Assembly: GCA_021737445.1 (NCBI GenBank)
Contig: JAIPDY010000002.1
Coordinates: forward strand, 1 to 36,988
From: Desulfotignum sp.
GTDB taxonomy: Bacteria; Desulfobacterota; Desulfobacteria; Desulfobacterales; Desulfobacteraceae
Length of the DNA stretch: 36,988 nt
Reading direction: 5' to 3'
Part shown: piece by piece, positions 1 through 10,013 of the stretch
Position numbering within the stretch: position 1 is the stretch's first letter
Layout: every line of letters starts with the position of its first letter
Position numbers and translations under genes: made by a program
The notes under the pieces: model-generated
The model's database searches: none
Told to the model about the DNA's origin: nothing
The model's input: only the letters and a program-made list of their open reading frames with translations

Positions 1-17
1 TTTTCTTTCCTGTAATC

Positions 18-272
18 ATGGAACTGGGATATGATCCCATCTGGTTCGGGGTCATAATCGTCATGGTGACGGAAATGGGGGTTATCACCCCGCCGGTGGG
101 CATCAATGTGTATGTGGTCTATGGGGTGGCAAAAAATGTTCTGGATCAGGAAGTTCCCCTGGAAAAAATCTTCAAGGGCATTTTTCCCTTTCTCATCGCC
201 GTGATAGTGGGTGTGTTTATTCTCATCCTCTTTCCCCAGATCATCCTGTTTCTGCCCAATCTCATGTACTAA
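18..272 (+). CDS. TRAP transporter large permease (DctM family), C-terminal part; 5' end lies outside the window
   Basis: Hydrophobic; 'EMGVITPPVGINVYVVYGVAK...' matches the DctM C-terminal motif (TPPVGxNxYV); ORF begins at the window edge. Confidence 0.85.
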   Translation: MELGYDPIWFGVIIVMVTEMGVITPPVGINVYVVYGVAKNVLDQEVPLEKIFKGIFPFLIAVIVGVFILILFPQIILFLPNLMY

Positions 273-291
273 CCACCTGACCCCTTGTTTG

Positions 292-3111
292 TTAAAACGT
301 ATATCCAATGGAAAAATGGATTTTTCCGGAATCTTCCCCGGTTTCAGGATTAAGCCTGAATCCATACAAAAGGCCTACCGGTCCCACAGGGGTCATATAC
401 CTTAACCCCGATCCCAGGGTGAATTTAAAGCCTTCATCACTGCCGGATTTTGTGGTATCTTGCAGGGAGCCTGCATCAACAAACAGGGGCAGTTCAAAAT
501 TTTTGCCAAGGTCAATGCGCGCTTCCATGGAGCCGGCCATCCGGGTCTTGCCCCCCAAAGGGTCACCAAAGGCATCCAGAACCAGTTCATTTTCACCAAC
601 CCCCCTTACATCTGAAATCCCGCCTAAAAAAAACAGCTGATCATAAGGCAGTTCACTGTCTGCAGAAAAATTCTGGATGGTGCCGTACATGGCCTGGAAT
701 GCCAGTACCAGCCGGGAAAAGGGCTGAAAATAATATTTGGCCTTCACCTGGTATTTCACAAAATTGTCCAGATCCTCCAGGATATCCCGGGTATAGCCGG
801 CAGAGGCGTTGAAATAGAACCCGCTGGTGGGTTTTGCATAGGAATCCACCGAAGACCAGGTCACAAATGGTGTGGTTGAAACAATCCCCCGGGCGGCGTA
901 AATGTCCGGATTTAAACCGGTAATTGTTCCGGTGGCATACTGCTCTCTGGACTCAAGTTCAAAACCGGTGCCCAGTTTCAGATTTCGGGTCAGCTGTTTT
1001 TCAAACAACAGGGATGATCCATATTTGCGGGAGCCGAAGCTCTGATTTTTAAGTTCTTCTTCAGAGGCGTACACATTGAAATCAGCGTATATATGTTTTG
1101 ACAGAAGATCAAAATCCGTTATACCCAGGATAGTCTCATACCCAATGCCGGAAACCTGGGCATCCATATACAGCTTCCGGTTGGTTCCCAGCAGGTTCCT
1201 GTTGCCGGCAGACACCCCTATATAGGCATCTTTGGCTGTGTCATACCCGATGCTTGTGTCAAGAAAATAGGGTTTTTTCTCCTCCACATTGGTCAGGAAA
1301 AACACCTGGTCAAGATTTTCCCGGATACCGACAGCTTTGAAATCCGCTCTTTCAATGCACTGGATATTTCTGATCTCTTTTTGCAGGGAAACAAAACTGT
1401 TCAAAGACACAGGTTCCCCCGGTTCAAGAGTATTGTGCCGGAGTATCACCGAATCTTTCGTGTCAAAATTGCCGAATACCCATACCCCGCCCACCGTGGC
1501 CTGGGTGCCCGGTTCCACCTGGAATGTAACCTGGTAATCTTTTCCATCCGAATCTATACGTGTCCGGACATCTGCGTAGACAAACCCTTTTTCCGCAAGA
1601 AAAGAGAGAATCGCCATGCGGTCTGCATCCACCTGTGACGGGATGAACGGTTGTTTTTCCCTGGTTTGCAGCATCTGTGTGATGTCTGATGCAAACATTT
1701 CCGGCAGGCCGGAAAGCGTTACCCGGGTAACCTGCCTGCGGTATCCTTCTGCCACTTCAAATACCACATCACCCAGCATCCTGTTTTTTTTATCTGCCGC
1801 ATCCCATGCCACATCAGCAGACACCTGTGTTTGTGCAAACCCTGTGCTGGCATAATAGTTTTCCAGAATCTGTGTGTCATCCGAAACCATGTTCCGGGCA
1901 AAGGGACCGTCGTAGAAAACTCCTTTTTCCCGGGTATTCAAAAGGGCTTTAAGATCTTCGGCATCCTTGGATTCTGCTCCTTTGATGACAGAGGATCTGA
2001 CAATATAGCGGGTGTTTTCATTGATCTGTATCCGGATATGCCGGACCGGTTTTTCATTTTTCATTTCAGTATCAGCGGTAAAACTTACCTCGCAGTCCAT
2101 GTAACCGGCCTTCTTGTATCTGTCTGTGATGTTTTTGATGCTGCGCTTCAACCCGAAATCATTACGGTTGCCTTTTGTCCAGATGGTCATGTCTTTTTTT
2201 AACGTATAGGTCATGAATTCTTTGTTCCCGGTAAAGGAAACCCGGTACAGCGGACCTTCCTCTATATGGACCACCACCCTGGCGGCTTTTTTGTCTGCAT
2301 CCGTGTGCACATCATAGGTGGCGGCCGCCTCGGCAAAGCCTTTTTTTCGGTAATAGGCCACTATTTTTTTGACATCTGCTTCCAGATCCTTCTGGATGGT
2401 TCTCTTGCCTTTGCTCCAGAAAAAAAGCGGCAGTTGATAGGATTTCATGCGCATTTTAAGCCGGGTGTCGGAAAATACGGTATTGCCGGTAAATGCAATT
2501 TCCACGGTTTTCAGGGGCGCATGTTTTTTGATCTCAATCAGAATATCTCTCTGCAGTCCCTGGTAAGGTTCAGCTGTAATGTCCACTTCTGCATCCAAAT
2601 ATCCCCTGTCCCCCATCAGGGTCTTGACCGCCTGCACATTTTTTTCCATATGGTCCGGGTAAAAGGCACTGCCTGTGACAAAATCCGTGGACTTGACAAC
2701 CGCATTGCTGAATACGGGAAAAGCACCGTCCACGGTTATTTTCCTGACCAGCATAACCGGGGTCAGCCGGAAAACAAGGGGGATGGACGGTGCATCCATA
2801 TCCTGGTCCGGCACATCGATCCGGCTGAACTGCCCGGTCTGTTTCAACAGGGTGATAGTGGTATCCAGATCCTGTGCTGTGAAAAGGGTGCCTAGTTGAA
2901 ACCGGATCATCTCCATGGCCATGGGCCGCAGTTTTTCCTGTCGCTTTTCTGTGCCGCCCAAAATTTCCACACGGATCTGTGAGATGACAGGCCGGCTGTC
3001 ACCGGCATCGGCAGGGATGGCAGAACAAACCTGCCACAACACTACAAGAAAAAAAACAATGCCTGGACTGAGCAGTCTCTGCGGATATGGTTTGTTATCG
3101 GAATGGATCAT
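292..3111 (-). CDS. tamA: Outer membrane BamA/TamA-family (Omp85) protein with many POTRA-like repeats
   Basis: Signal peptide, repeated POTRA-like segments, C-terminal barrel with 'GGISDVRGVGENELVL' and terminal '...IHFSIGYTF'; lies 3 nt downstream of tamB. Confidence 0.85.
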   Translation of the reverse strand: MIHSDNKPYPQRLLSPGIVFFLVVLWQVCSAIPADAGDSRPVISQIRVEILGGTEKRQEKLRPMAMEMIRFQLGTLFTAQDLDTTITLLKQTGQFSRIDVPDQDMDAPSIPLVFRLTPVMLVRKITVDGAFPVFSNAVVKSTDFVTGSAFYPDHMEKNVQAVKTLMGDRGYLDAEVDITAEPYQGLQRDILIEIKKHAPLKTVEIAFTGNTVFSDTRLKMRMKSYQLPLFFWSKGKRTIQKDLEADVKKIVAYYRKKGFAEAAATYDVHTDADKKAARVVVHIEEGPLYRVSFTGNKEFMTYTLKKDMTIWTKGNRNDFGLKRSIKNITDRYKKAGYMDCEVSFTADTEMKNEKPVRHIRIQINENTRYIVRSSVIKGAESKDAEDLKALLNTREKGVFYDGPFARNMVSDDTQILENYYASTGFAQTQVSADVAWDAADKKNRMLGDVVFEVAEGYRRQVTRVTLSGLPEMFASDITQMLQTREKQPFIPSQVDADRMAILSFLAEKGFVYADVRTRIDSDGKDYQVTFQVEPGTQATVGGVWVFGNFDTKDSVILRHNTLEPGEPVSLNSFVSLQKEIRNIQCIERADFKAVGIRENLDQVFFLTNVEEKKPYFLDTSIGYDTAKDAYIGVSAGNRNLLGTNRKLYMDAQVSGIGYETILGITDFDLLSKHIYADFNVYASEEELKNQSFGSRKYGSSLLFEKQLTRNLKLGTGFELESREQYATGTITGLNPDIYAARGIVSTTPFVTWSSVDSYAKPTSGFYFNASAGYTRDILEDLDNFVKYQVKAKYYFQPFSRLVLAFQAMYGTIQNFSADSELPYDQLFFLGGISDVRGVGENELVLDAFGDPLGGKTRMAGSMEARIDLGKNFELPLFVDAGSLQDTTKSGSDEGFKFTLGSGLRYMTPVGPVGLLYGFRLNPETGEDSGKIHFSIGYTF

Positions 3112-3114
3112 CTG

Positions 3115-6100
3115 TTATCTGAACTCCAGTTTGAGGGTGATTTCCGTGCCGAAATCTCCTTTTGAATCATTGAACGCCCTGAGCAGGACATTTTCCAGCA
3201 TTTTGTATTCCGCAGCATTGGTATGGATGGTCTCCTGTTCTTCCGTCTGCATGGAATAGATGACTTTCAGGCGGTCTGACAACTGCTTGCCCATGGTGAC
3301 ATTCACATTTGCACCCTGGTCTCCTGATTCATCCAGCCCCAGTTTGAATTCATCCAGCGGCGTGGATGATTCCACGCCCTGGCTGACCACTTCAGAGGCT
3401 CTTTCCGTAAAAAAACCGGTATATAAGCCGCCCCCCTGCCCCAGTTCCTTTGTGGTCTTGCCGAGGACAATCAGGGACAAAATATCTTCGTGGGTTTCAG
3501 CAGGATCAGAATAGAGCCTGAATTTCAGGTTGTCTGTCTTTCCGCTGATATCCATGTGGATAACCCAGTTTCGTATCTGAGTGGTTGCATGCAAAGTGAT
3601 CTCCGGGTCGGTTTTGAACTGGTCTACAAAATCGATGACCCCTGTTTCAATCTCAAACTGTCTTTTCTGATAGACCACAGTGCCTTCCAAAATTTGGGCG
3701 CGTCCTGTAATTACAGGGTTTTTTATTGTACCAACAATTTTCACATCAGGTTCCACCAAAATAAAGGCCAGGTTGTTGTCCAGTACAAACGGGTCTATGT
3801 AATCCACATCAATATCAATGGTGGTGTTTTCAATCATGGAATTTCCGGGCTCTGACTGTTTGTTTTGTGCTGCTGGGGCCATTTTCCGGCTTTCCAGTGC
3901 CTCGGCCAGATCAAAGGTAAAATCCTTGTAATATTCACCTTTGAGCAGCAGTATGGTTCCTGTAATGGCGGATTTTTCCCTGGTTCCAAAAAAGGTTAGA
4001 TCTGTGTTAAAGGCGATTTCTACGGTATCTTCCAGGGAAAGGGCAATATTTTCTGCTGTCAGCCTGGCCCGGCCGGATACGGGGATAAATTTTTCCAGTT
4101 CCAGGTCCCCTGACATCTTCAGGCTGCCCTGGCCGAGATTTGCCTCCATATTTTCAATTGTCATGTGATGGTTGGACAAGTCTACAGAGCCGTTAAGCCC
4201 GGATATGGCAAGATTGGCCAAAGGAACCGGATATGCCAGATCCGCCAGGGTGAGCTGTGCATTGATTTCCGGTCGGGAAAAGGTGCCGTCCAGATCTGCA
4301 TCAAGCGTGACAGTACCAGTTGCCGGCTGCATGTTGTCTGTAATTTTTGGGGGCAGCAGGATGTTCACCCGGCCCCGGGAAAGCATATGGCCGGTTACCA
4401 CGGCCTGTACCCCTTGAATTCCTGCGGTTTCCAGAAAAAGGTCCAGCCGGGTATCGGCAAATGTCAGGGCCAGATCAAAATCTGCGGTATCCGGGTTGAA
4501 GGATGCTGCAAGATTTGCTGTATGATCCAGGGTCACAGACAGGCCCAGGTTTTTTTGACCTGTGTTTTTTTCATCAGGCTTTTTCAGATCCAGGACAGCC
4601 TGGATGGTTTTTACCGGTATGCGGTTTTTGACAGCAGCAGAAGGGCTGCCGGATGCATCAGCCGCAGAAGAAAGTGCTGCAGCCCCGGCATAATTTAAGT
4701 GAATATCAAGGGCGGATTCCAGCATGTCCACAAACAGGTTTTCTTTGTCCGAAGGCGTGAATGACACCGGCAGGGTGATCTCTTTTCCTGAAAGGGTCAG
4801 GGCCATATCCATCTGCCCTGCCGCTTTTTTATCCCTGTCTTTGATATCTGCAGTAACGGAAAGGGTGCCGCCCGCCTGCCCGGCTGTTTCCAGGATATGG
4901 CCTGGGATCAGGGCGGAAATATCACCTTTGGCGGTCACATGTCCCGTCAGGGTTCCGGCGGTCCCGGTGAAACCGGCTGTCTGTAAAAATGGCGCCACCA
5001 AGGTGTTGTCAAATGTCAGATCCAGGTCATAGTGCGCATTTTCCGGGTCAAGGCCGGAGATCAGGCGGATGGTGCTGCCCGCCTGCATGTTGATCCGGGT
5101 TTTTCCCAGATCGACCAGGGCCTTTATCTGTTTTACAGGCAGAAAAAAGCCACTGCTGCCGCCGGTTTTTTCCAGGTGCAGCCCCGGGGGCTGCAAATCC
5201 AGGGCAAGGTCTGATGCCAGATCAAATATCTGTATCTGATCTGGTTTTTTTGATCCGGATGCCACCGGGATTTCCAGGTTTTGTGCCAGAAGTACCAGGC
5301 GGCAGGTCTGCAGCATGCTGCCGGAAAAACCGGCATCCCCGTTCAAAGAGATCTGACCGCCATTGATCCGGGTTTTGATATCCTGGATGCGGATATGGTC
5401 CGGGGAGACCGTAACCCGGCCGTTGAGGTCTGAAACAGTGATCCGGGGGAAGGGCAGATGCCAGGCCAGATCGTTAAGGTCCATGTCTGCATTGATCACA
5501 GGTGTGTCCACCGTGCCCCCTACATCAGCTGCAACAGTCAGGCTGCCATTTAGCGCATCCAGCTGGTCTGCAACCGACGGCGGCAGGTCAGCCGGCAGTT
5601 TGCCTGCAGCCCGGACCCACCCGTCAATACCCCCATGGATACCGGTGATGCCGGCAGCCGACAGCAGCGGCCCGAAATCACTGCGGCTGAAATCAAGATC
5701 AGCTGTATACCTGTTTTTTTCCATGTCCAGTGCAGCTGAAAGTTCCGCCATATTTTCCAGGAACACAGACATGGTTTTCTTTTCCAGATCAATCTGTGCC
5801 CCGATTTTCTGAAACGGGATGTCCATGCGCTGCACCGCCCCCATATCAAGGTTGGTGCCAAGGGTGTAGTCCAGGTTTGTATCCAGATCAAATGCAATGG
5901 CGGTATCCAGATACTTCAGGGCAATTTCTGTGTCAGCCGGGGCAAGAAATTGTCCGGGATTGACCTGACCGGCGGTTTTAAAAGATACCTGGATCACCTC
6001 TTTTGGGGTAAATCCTTTGTCAAAAATCCGGGCTGTGCCGGAAGCCGTTAACTTCATGTCCTGTCCCTGGACAAGGAACCGGGTGATTTCAGCCAGGCCG

Positions 6101-7413
6101 GTGTTGTCCAGTTTTCCTTCAATATCCACAAGGTCAAGGACAATTCCGGCGGCTCCCAGATTTCGGCCTGCCAGCGCAAACTCTGCTGTGAGGGTTTCCA
6201 GGGAGATCCCCTTGCCCCGGATATGTCCACGGGAGGAAAACTGTCCTGAAAATCCGGGTATCCATGGGGATAAACGGGCAAAGTCTCCCCCCTGCTGATC
6301 AAATGACACCGCATAGGAAAGATGGTCCATATCCCGGGCCGGGTGCAGAAATCCGTCAGGAAAAAGTAATGACAGATCCGTTGATCCGGAAAAATCCATG
6401 CGGCTGTCCAGCAGGTTCACCTGTCCCTGTGCAATGGTCAGCACCTGTTCGGCCAGATCCATTGTGATATCCATGCTGCCTTTTTCAAAGGCCTGTTTCA
6501 TTTCCAGGTGCCGCCCCTTGATCTGCAGCTGCACAGACGGGTTGTTCAGGGGGCCTGTGCCGTTTATTGCCAGATCCACGGTGCCTCCCAGATCCGGCAT
6601 GTTTTCTGATATCTGTGACACAGGGGCAATATTTGCTGCTGCCGCAAGTGCCAGATCTATTTTCCGGGTGTTGAAAATATCTGCCACAGATCCGGATGCG
6701 GTGAGAACTCCCAGGCCTGAATCCAGGTCAATGGCAATATCATTTATATCATTTTCTTTCAGGGCACCGGCAGCTGTAAAGGATCTGATATCAATGGCTG
6801 TTTCCGCATTGGACAGGGAAATGCCGCTAATTTTTACAAAAAGTGCAGCTGTCTGCCGCACCAGATCGGCATCCGATATTTCAATGGTGACAGCTGCAGC
6901 TGAAACTGTGTTTTCAGGATCAGAAAAAACCAGAGAGCCGCCGGTGATCCCGGCCTTTCTGATCTTTACATTCAACGGGATGCCGGCTGCATCCTGATCA
7001 TCAGCCTGGATATCTTCAGGTGTATCATCTTTGACAACAAGGGCATCAAGGATATTTGTCCTGCCGCTGCTGTCAGCATTAATATTAAGTCTGGGCCGGT
7101 CAATGTGAAGGTTTTCTATTTCCAGAACCCTGTCAAACAAGGCACTGAGCCGGATATCCAGCCGGAGGGAATCAAATGCCAGGCAGGTGTTTCCCTGTAA
7201 ATCCTGCAGTTGCAGGTTTTCCAGCCGGAGAAATGACCCGGCTGCCAGCACATCGATACGATCGGCGGTCAGTGTGCCGGGGATCAGGGTGTTGATGTGA
7301 TCTTTCAGCAGGTTTTTTGCATGGTCCGTGCGGCTGTACCCGTAAAGCCCGGCCATCAAAGCAGCAAGGCAGATCAGAATGACAGCCCCGGTAACAACTA
7401 TTTTTTTTTTCAT
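3115..7413 (-). CDS. tamB: Translocation/assembly module TamB-like (DUF490) protein, 1432 aa
   Basis: N-terminal TM anchor, long AsmA/TamB-type beta repeats, C-terminal 'ILEGTVVYQKRQFEIETGVIDFVDQFKTDPEITLHATTQI' typical of DUF490; adjacent to tamA. Confidence 0.88.
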   Translation of the reverse strand: MKKKIVVTGAVILICLAALMAGLYGYSRTDHAKNLLKDHINTLIPGTLTADRIDVLAAGSFLRLENLQLQDLQGNTCLAFDSLRLDIRLSALFDRVLEIENLHIDRPRLNINADSSGRTNILDALVVKDDTPEDIQADDQDAAGIPLNVKIRKAGITGGSLVFSDPENTVSAAAVTIEISDADLVRQTAALFVKISGISLSNAETAIDIRSFTAAGALKENDINDIAIDLDSGLGVLTASGSVADIFNTRKIDLALAAAANIAPVSQISENMPDLGGTVDLAINGTGPLNNPSVQLQIKGRHLEMKQAFEKGSMDITMDLAEQVLTIAQGQVNLLDSRMDFSGSTDLSLLFPDGFLHPARDMDHLSYAVSFDQQGGDFARLSPWIPGFSGQFSSRGHIRGKGISLETLTAEFALAGRNLGAAGIVLDLVDIEGKLDNTGLAEITRFLVQGQDMKLTASGTARIFDKGFTPKEVIQVSFKTAGQVNPGQFLAPADTEIALKYLDTAIAFDLDTNLDYTLGTNLDMGAVQRMDIPFQKIGAQIDLEKKTMSVFLENMAELSAALDMEKNRYTADLDFSRSDFGPLLSAAGITGIHGGIDGWVRAAGKLPADLPPSVADQLDALNGSLTVAADVGGTVDTPVINADMDLNDLAWHLPFPRITVSDLNGRVTVSPDHIRIQDIKTRINGGQISLNGDAGFSGSMLQTCRLVLLAQNLEIPVASGSKKPDQIQIFDLASDLALDLQPPGLHLEKTGGSSGFFLPVKQIKALVDLGKTRINMQAGSTIRLISGLDPENAHYDLDLTFDNTLVAPFLQTAGFTGTAGTLTGHVTAKGDISALIPGHILETAGQAGGTLSVTADIKDRDKKAAGQMDMALTLSGKEITLPVSFTPSDKENLFVDMLESALDIHLNYAGAAALSSAADASGSPSAAVKNRIPVKTIQAVLDLKKPDEKNTGQKNLGLSVTLDHTANLAASFNPDTADFDLALTFADTRLDLFLETAGIQGVQAVVTGHMLSRGRVNILLPPKITDNMQPATGTVTLDADLDGTFSRPEINAQLTLADLAYPVPLANLAISGLNGSVDLSNHHMTIENMEANLGQGSLKMSGDLELEKFIPVSGRARLTAENIALSLEDTVEIAFNTDLTFFGTREKSAITGTILLLKGEYYKDFTFDLAEALESRKMAPAAQNKQSEPGNSMIENTTIDIDVDYIDPFVLDNNLAFILVEPDVKIVGTIKNPVITGRAQILEGTVVYQKRQFEIETGVIDFVDQFKTDPEITLHATTQIRNWVIHMDISGKTDNLKFRLYSDPAETHEDILSLIVLGKTTKELGQGGGLYTGFFTERASEVVSQGVESSTPLDEFKLGLDESGDQGANVNVTMGKQLSDRLKVIYSMQTEEQETIHTNAAEYKMLENVLLRAFNDSKGDFGTEITLKLEFR

Positions 7414-7639
7414 TATAAAGATTATTGTGTTATTTTTTCATTTTCAGGTTTCAGTACCATGATCATGCCCGGTATTATATCATACCCCCAAAAAATATCC
7501 CAATGACAAATTACAGGCATGCTTGAGTTCCAGCTGCAGCCTGATAGTTTGGACTATCATCTGGTAAACATACCAAAAAAATGATGGTCCCTTTCATCTG
7601 AGGGATGTTTATTTGATTTTGCTTGTTCATGAAATTGTG

Positions 7640-7661
7640 GTATATTGTTCACCCAATATAC
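7640..7661. promoter_or_regulatory. Perfect dyad GTATATTG-N6-CAATATAC, candidate operator
   Basis: 8-bp perfect inverted arms about 155 nt upstream of the liv-operon start. Confidence 0.4.
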
Positions 7662-7815
7662 TTTACACAATAAAGCCAGATGCCATAAACTGCCCGCACC
7701 TTTTGTGCTCAACCGGTACGTTGCCTGCTGCTGATCTTCCCTGCTGCTTATTATGGAAAAATGCAGACAAACCATTGCCAATCATGGTGATGTTTTCAAC
7801 ATAAGGAGAAAAGGT

Positions 7816-9084
7816 ATGAAGCGTTTCAGGTTGCATGTATGGTTTGCCCTTGTGGCATCAGCGGGAATTTTCTTTTTTTCAGGATCTGCAGTGGCCCAGA
7901 AGCCCATTATTCTGGGTGCCCCTTTGTCCACGGCCTATCTTTACGGCTGGGATGCGGAGCGGGGCATCCGGCTGGCTGTGGAAGAGATCAATGCAGCAGG
8001 CGGTGTGTCTGTGGGCGGTGAAAAACGGCCCTTTGCCGTGGAGGTGATCGATACCCGGGATCTTGAGCCCGGGGTGCCGGTGAGCGAGGCATTGATGGCG
8101 GTGGAAAGGCTGATTCTCAACAAGAATGCGGATTTCATCGTGGGCGGTCCCAACCGGTCCGAGGCGGCCCTGGCTGCCATGTCCCTTTTGTCCAAACACA
8201 AACGGGTGTCCATTGTCACCTCCGGGGTGCTCACCCCCAAGTATCACAAGACAGTGGCAGCCAATTACGACAAGTTTAAATACGCTTTCCGGATCCATGG
8301 GGAAGCAGTGAATCTCATCGGCGAAATCATTGCCAACTTTGCTGATCTCAAGGAAAAATACGGCCTGACCAAGGTGTTTATCATGGCCCAGGATGTATCC
8401 CATGCCAGGGGTGCGGCAGAGGTCATGGGCAAGGTGGCCGGCTCCAAGGGGTTTGAGGTGACGGGTACCGAGATTTTTCCCACCGGTGCCACCGATTTTT
8501 CCATGGCCCTGCTCAAGGCAAAATCCACAGGGTCACAGATTCTCAATATCTGGATGGATATGCCGGAAAGCGCCATCCTGCTCAAGCAGTGGTATGATTT
8601 GAAAATCCCGGCCCTGCCCTTCGGCTCCACCCTGGCGGCAGCGGAACAGCCCGGGTTCTGGGATGCCACCGACGGCAAGGGGGAATACACCCTGTGCAAC
8701 GTGGTCAATGCGGGCAATGCCCCGTCCGAGGCCACTCCCTGGACCATGAAATTCTACAACGCCTATGCAAAAAAATGGGGGGTGGAGCCTGAAGGCCTGG
8801 GATCTTCCTCATCCTACATGGCGGTCTATGCCCTCAAGGATGCCATAGAGCGTGCCGGCTCCATCGATGCGGACAAGGTGATAACCGCCCTGGAGCAGAT
8901 CGATATGATGGGCGTATACGGCCGGCTCCGGTTTGATCCCAAATCCCACCAGGTGATTCCATCCACGGATCCCAAAGAAGGGGCCGTGGGTTCCATCCTC
9001 CAGTGGCAGGACGGCAAACGGGTGGTGGTGTATCCCAAAAGCATTGCCATGGGTGAAATCCTGCTGCCGCCCTGGATGGAATAA
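7816..9084 (+). CDS. Branched-chain amino acid-type ABC transporter substrate-binding protein (Peripla_BP_6), signal peptide
   Basis: ORF 7753-9084 trimmed to ATG 7816 preceded by AAGGAGAAAAGGT; 'PIILGAPLSTAYLYGWDAERGIRLAVEEINAAGGV' is a LivK-type fold; followed by liv-type permeases and ATPases. Confidence 0.92.
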   Translation: MKRFRLHVWFALVASAGIFFFSGSAVAQKPIILGAPLSTAYLYGWDAERGIRLAVEEINAAGGVSVGGEKRPFAVEVIDTRDLEPGVPVSEALMAVERLILNKNADFIVGGPNRSEAALAAMSLLSKHKRVSIVTSGVLTPKYHKTVAANYDKFKYAFRIHGEAVNLIGEIIANFADLKEKYGLTKVFIMAQDVSHARGAAEVMGKVAGSKGFEVTGTEIFPTGATDFSMALLKAKSTGSQILNIWMDMPESAILLKQWYDLKIPALPFGSTLAAAEQPGFWDATDGKGEYTLCNVVNAGNAPSEATPWTMKFYNAYAKKWGVEPEGLGSSSSYMAVYALKDAIERAGSIDADKVITALEQIDMMGVYGRLRFDPKSHQVIPSTDPKEGAVGSILQWQDGKRVVVYPKSIAMGEILLPPWME

Positions 9085-9146
9085 CAGGCGAATCGTATCA
9101 GCGGATTTACTGTTCTTTTGACCCTTGAACCTGGGAAAGTTGTGTT

Positions 9147-10013
9147 ATGGAAATTCTTGTCTACGGGACCATCAATTCCGTGTCTTTGGCCCTGATGGGT
9201 CTGGGGTTTGCCATGGTCTACGGCATCAGCCGGGTGCCCAATTTCGCCCATGGTGCATTGTATATCATCTGCGGGTTCGTTACCTGGACCCTGCTCCAGA
9301 AGCTGGGCCTTCCCTATGTGCTGGCCATTGTGCTGTCCCTTGGGATCAACGGCATTCTGGGCATTCTCATGTACCGCCTGGTCCTGATCCGGGTACGGGG
9401 CATGAACATCTCGGAAATCATCAGCTCCTATGCCATCGGCCTGGCCATTCTGGAGGGCCTGCGGTACGGCGGTTTCCGGGGCATGACCTATACTTTGCCC
9501 GTGTTCATGGAGGGCATGGTGGTCATCGGCGGGGTGCCTGTTGATTATCACCGCCTCGTGATGGTGGTGATCGGCATCCTGCTGGTGGCGGGGCTGTGGT
9601 TGTTCACCCATTTCACCAAACTGGGCCTGGCCCTCCAGGGCATGGCCCAGGATGAGCGGGCCGCCCTCATGCTGGGCATCGATTCCGATTTCATGGCCAT
9701 GCTGGCCATGGGGTTCGGTGCGGTCCTGGCCGGGGTGGCGGCCATCGCCATCCTGCCGCTGGGTAACATTGTGGTGGAATCCGGGTACCAGGTGCTGATC
9801 ATGTCCATTGCCGTGTGCATTGTGGGGGGGCTGGGCTCCTGGATGGGGGCATTTTTTGCCGCTTTCATCATCGGGTATGCCCAGATTCTGAGCGTGGTGT
9901 TCCTGGGGTCGCATTTTCAGATGGTGGTGGCCCTTCTGGCCATTATCCTGACCCTGATTTTGAAACCGTCCGGCCTGTTCGGCCAGCAAAAGGAACTGGA
10001 GGACAGGGTATGA
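9147..10013 (+). CDS. livH: Branched-chain amino acid-type ABC transporter permease (LivH family)
   Basis: Hydrophobic LivH-like protein 'INSVSLALMGLGFAMVYGISRVPNFAHGALYIICGF'; stop overlaps next start (ATGA). Confidence 0.9.
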   Translation: MEILVYGTINSVSLALMGLGFAMVYGISRVPNFAHGALYIICGFVTWTLLQKLGLPYVLAIVLSLGINGILGILMYRLVLIRVRGMNISEIISSYAIGLAILEGLRYGGFRGMTYTLPVFMEGMVVIGGVPVDYHRLVMVVIGILLVAGLWLFTHFTKLGLALQGMAQDERAALMLGIDSDFMAMLAMGFGAVLAGVAAIAILPLGNIVVESGYQVLIMSIAVCIVGGLGSWMGAFFAAFIIGYAQILSVVFLGSHFQMVVALLAIILTLILKPSGLFGQQKELEDRV

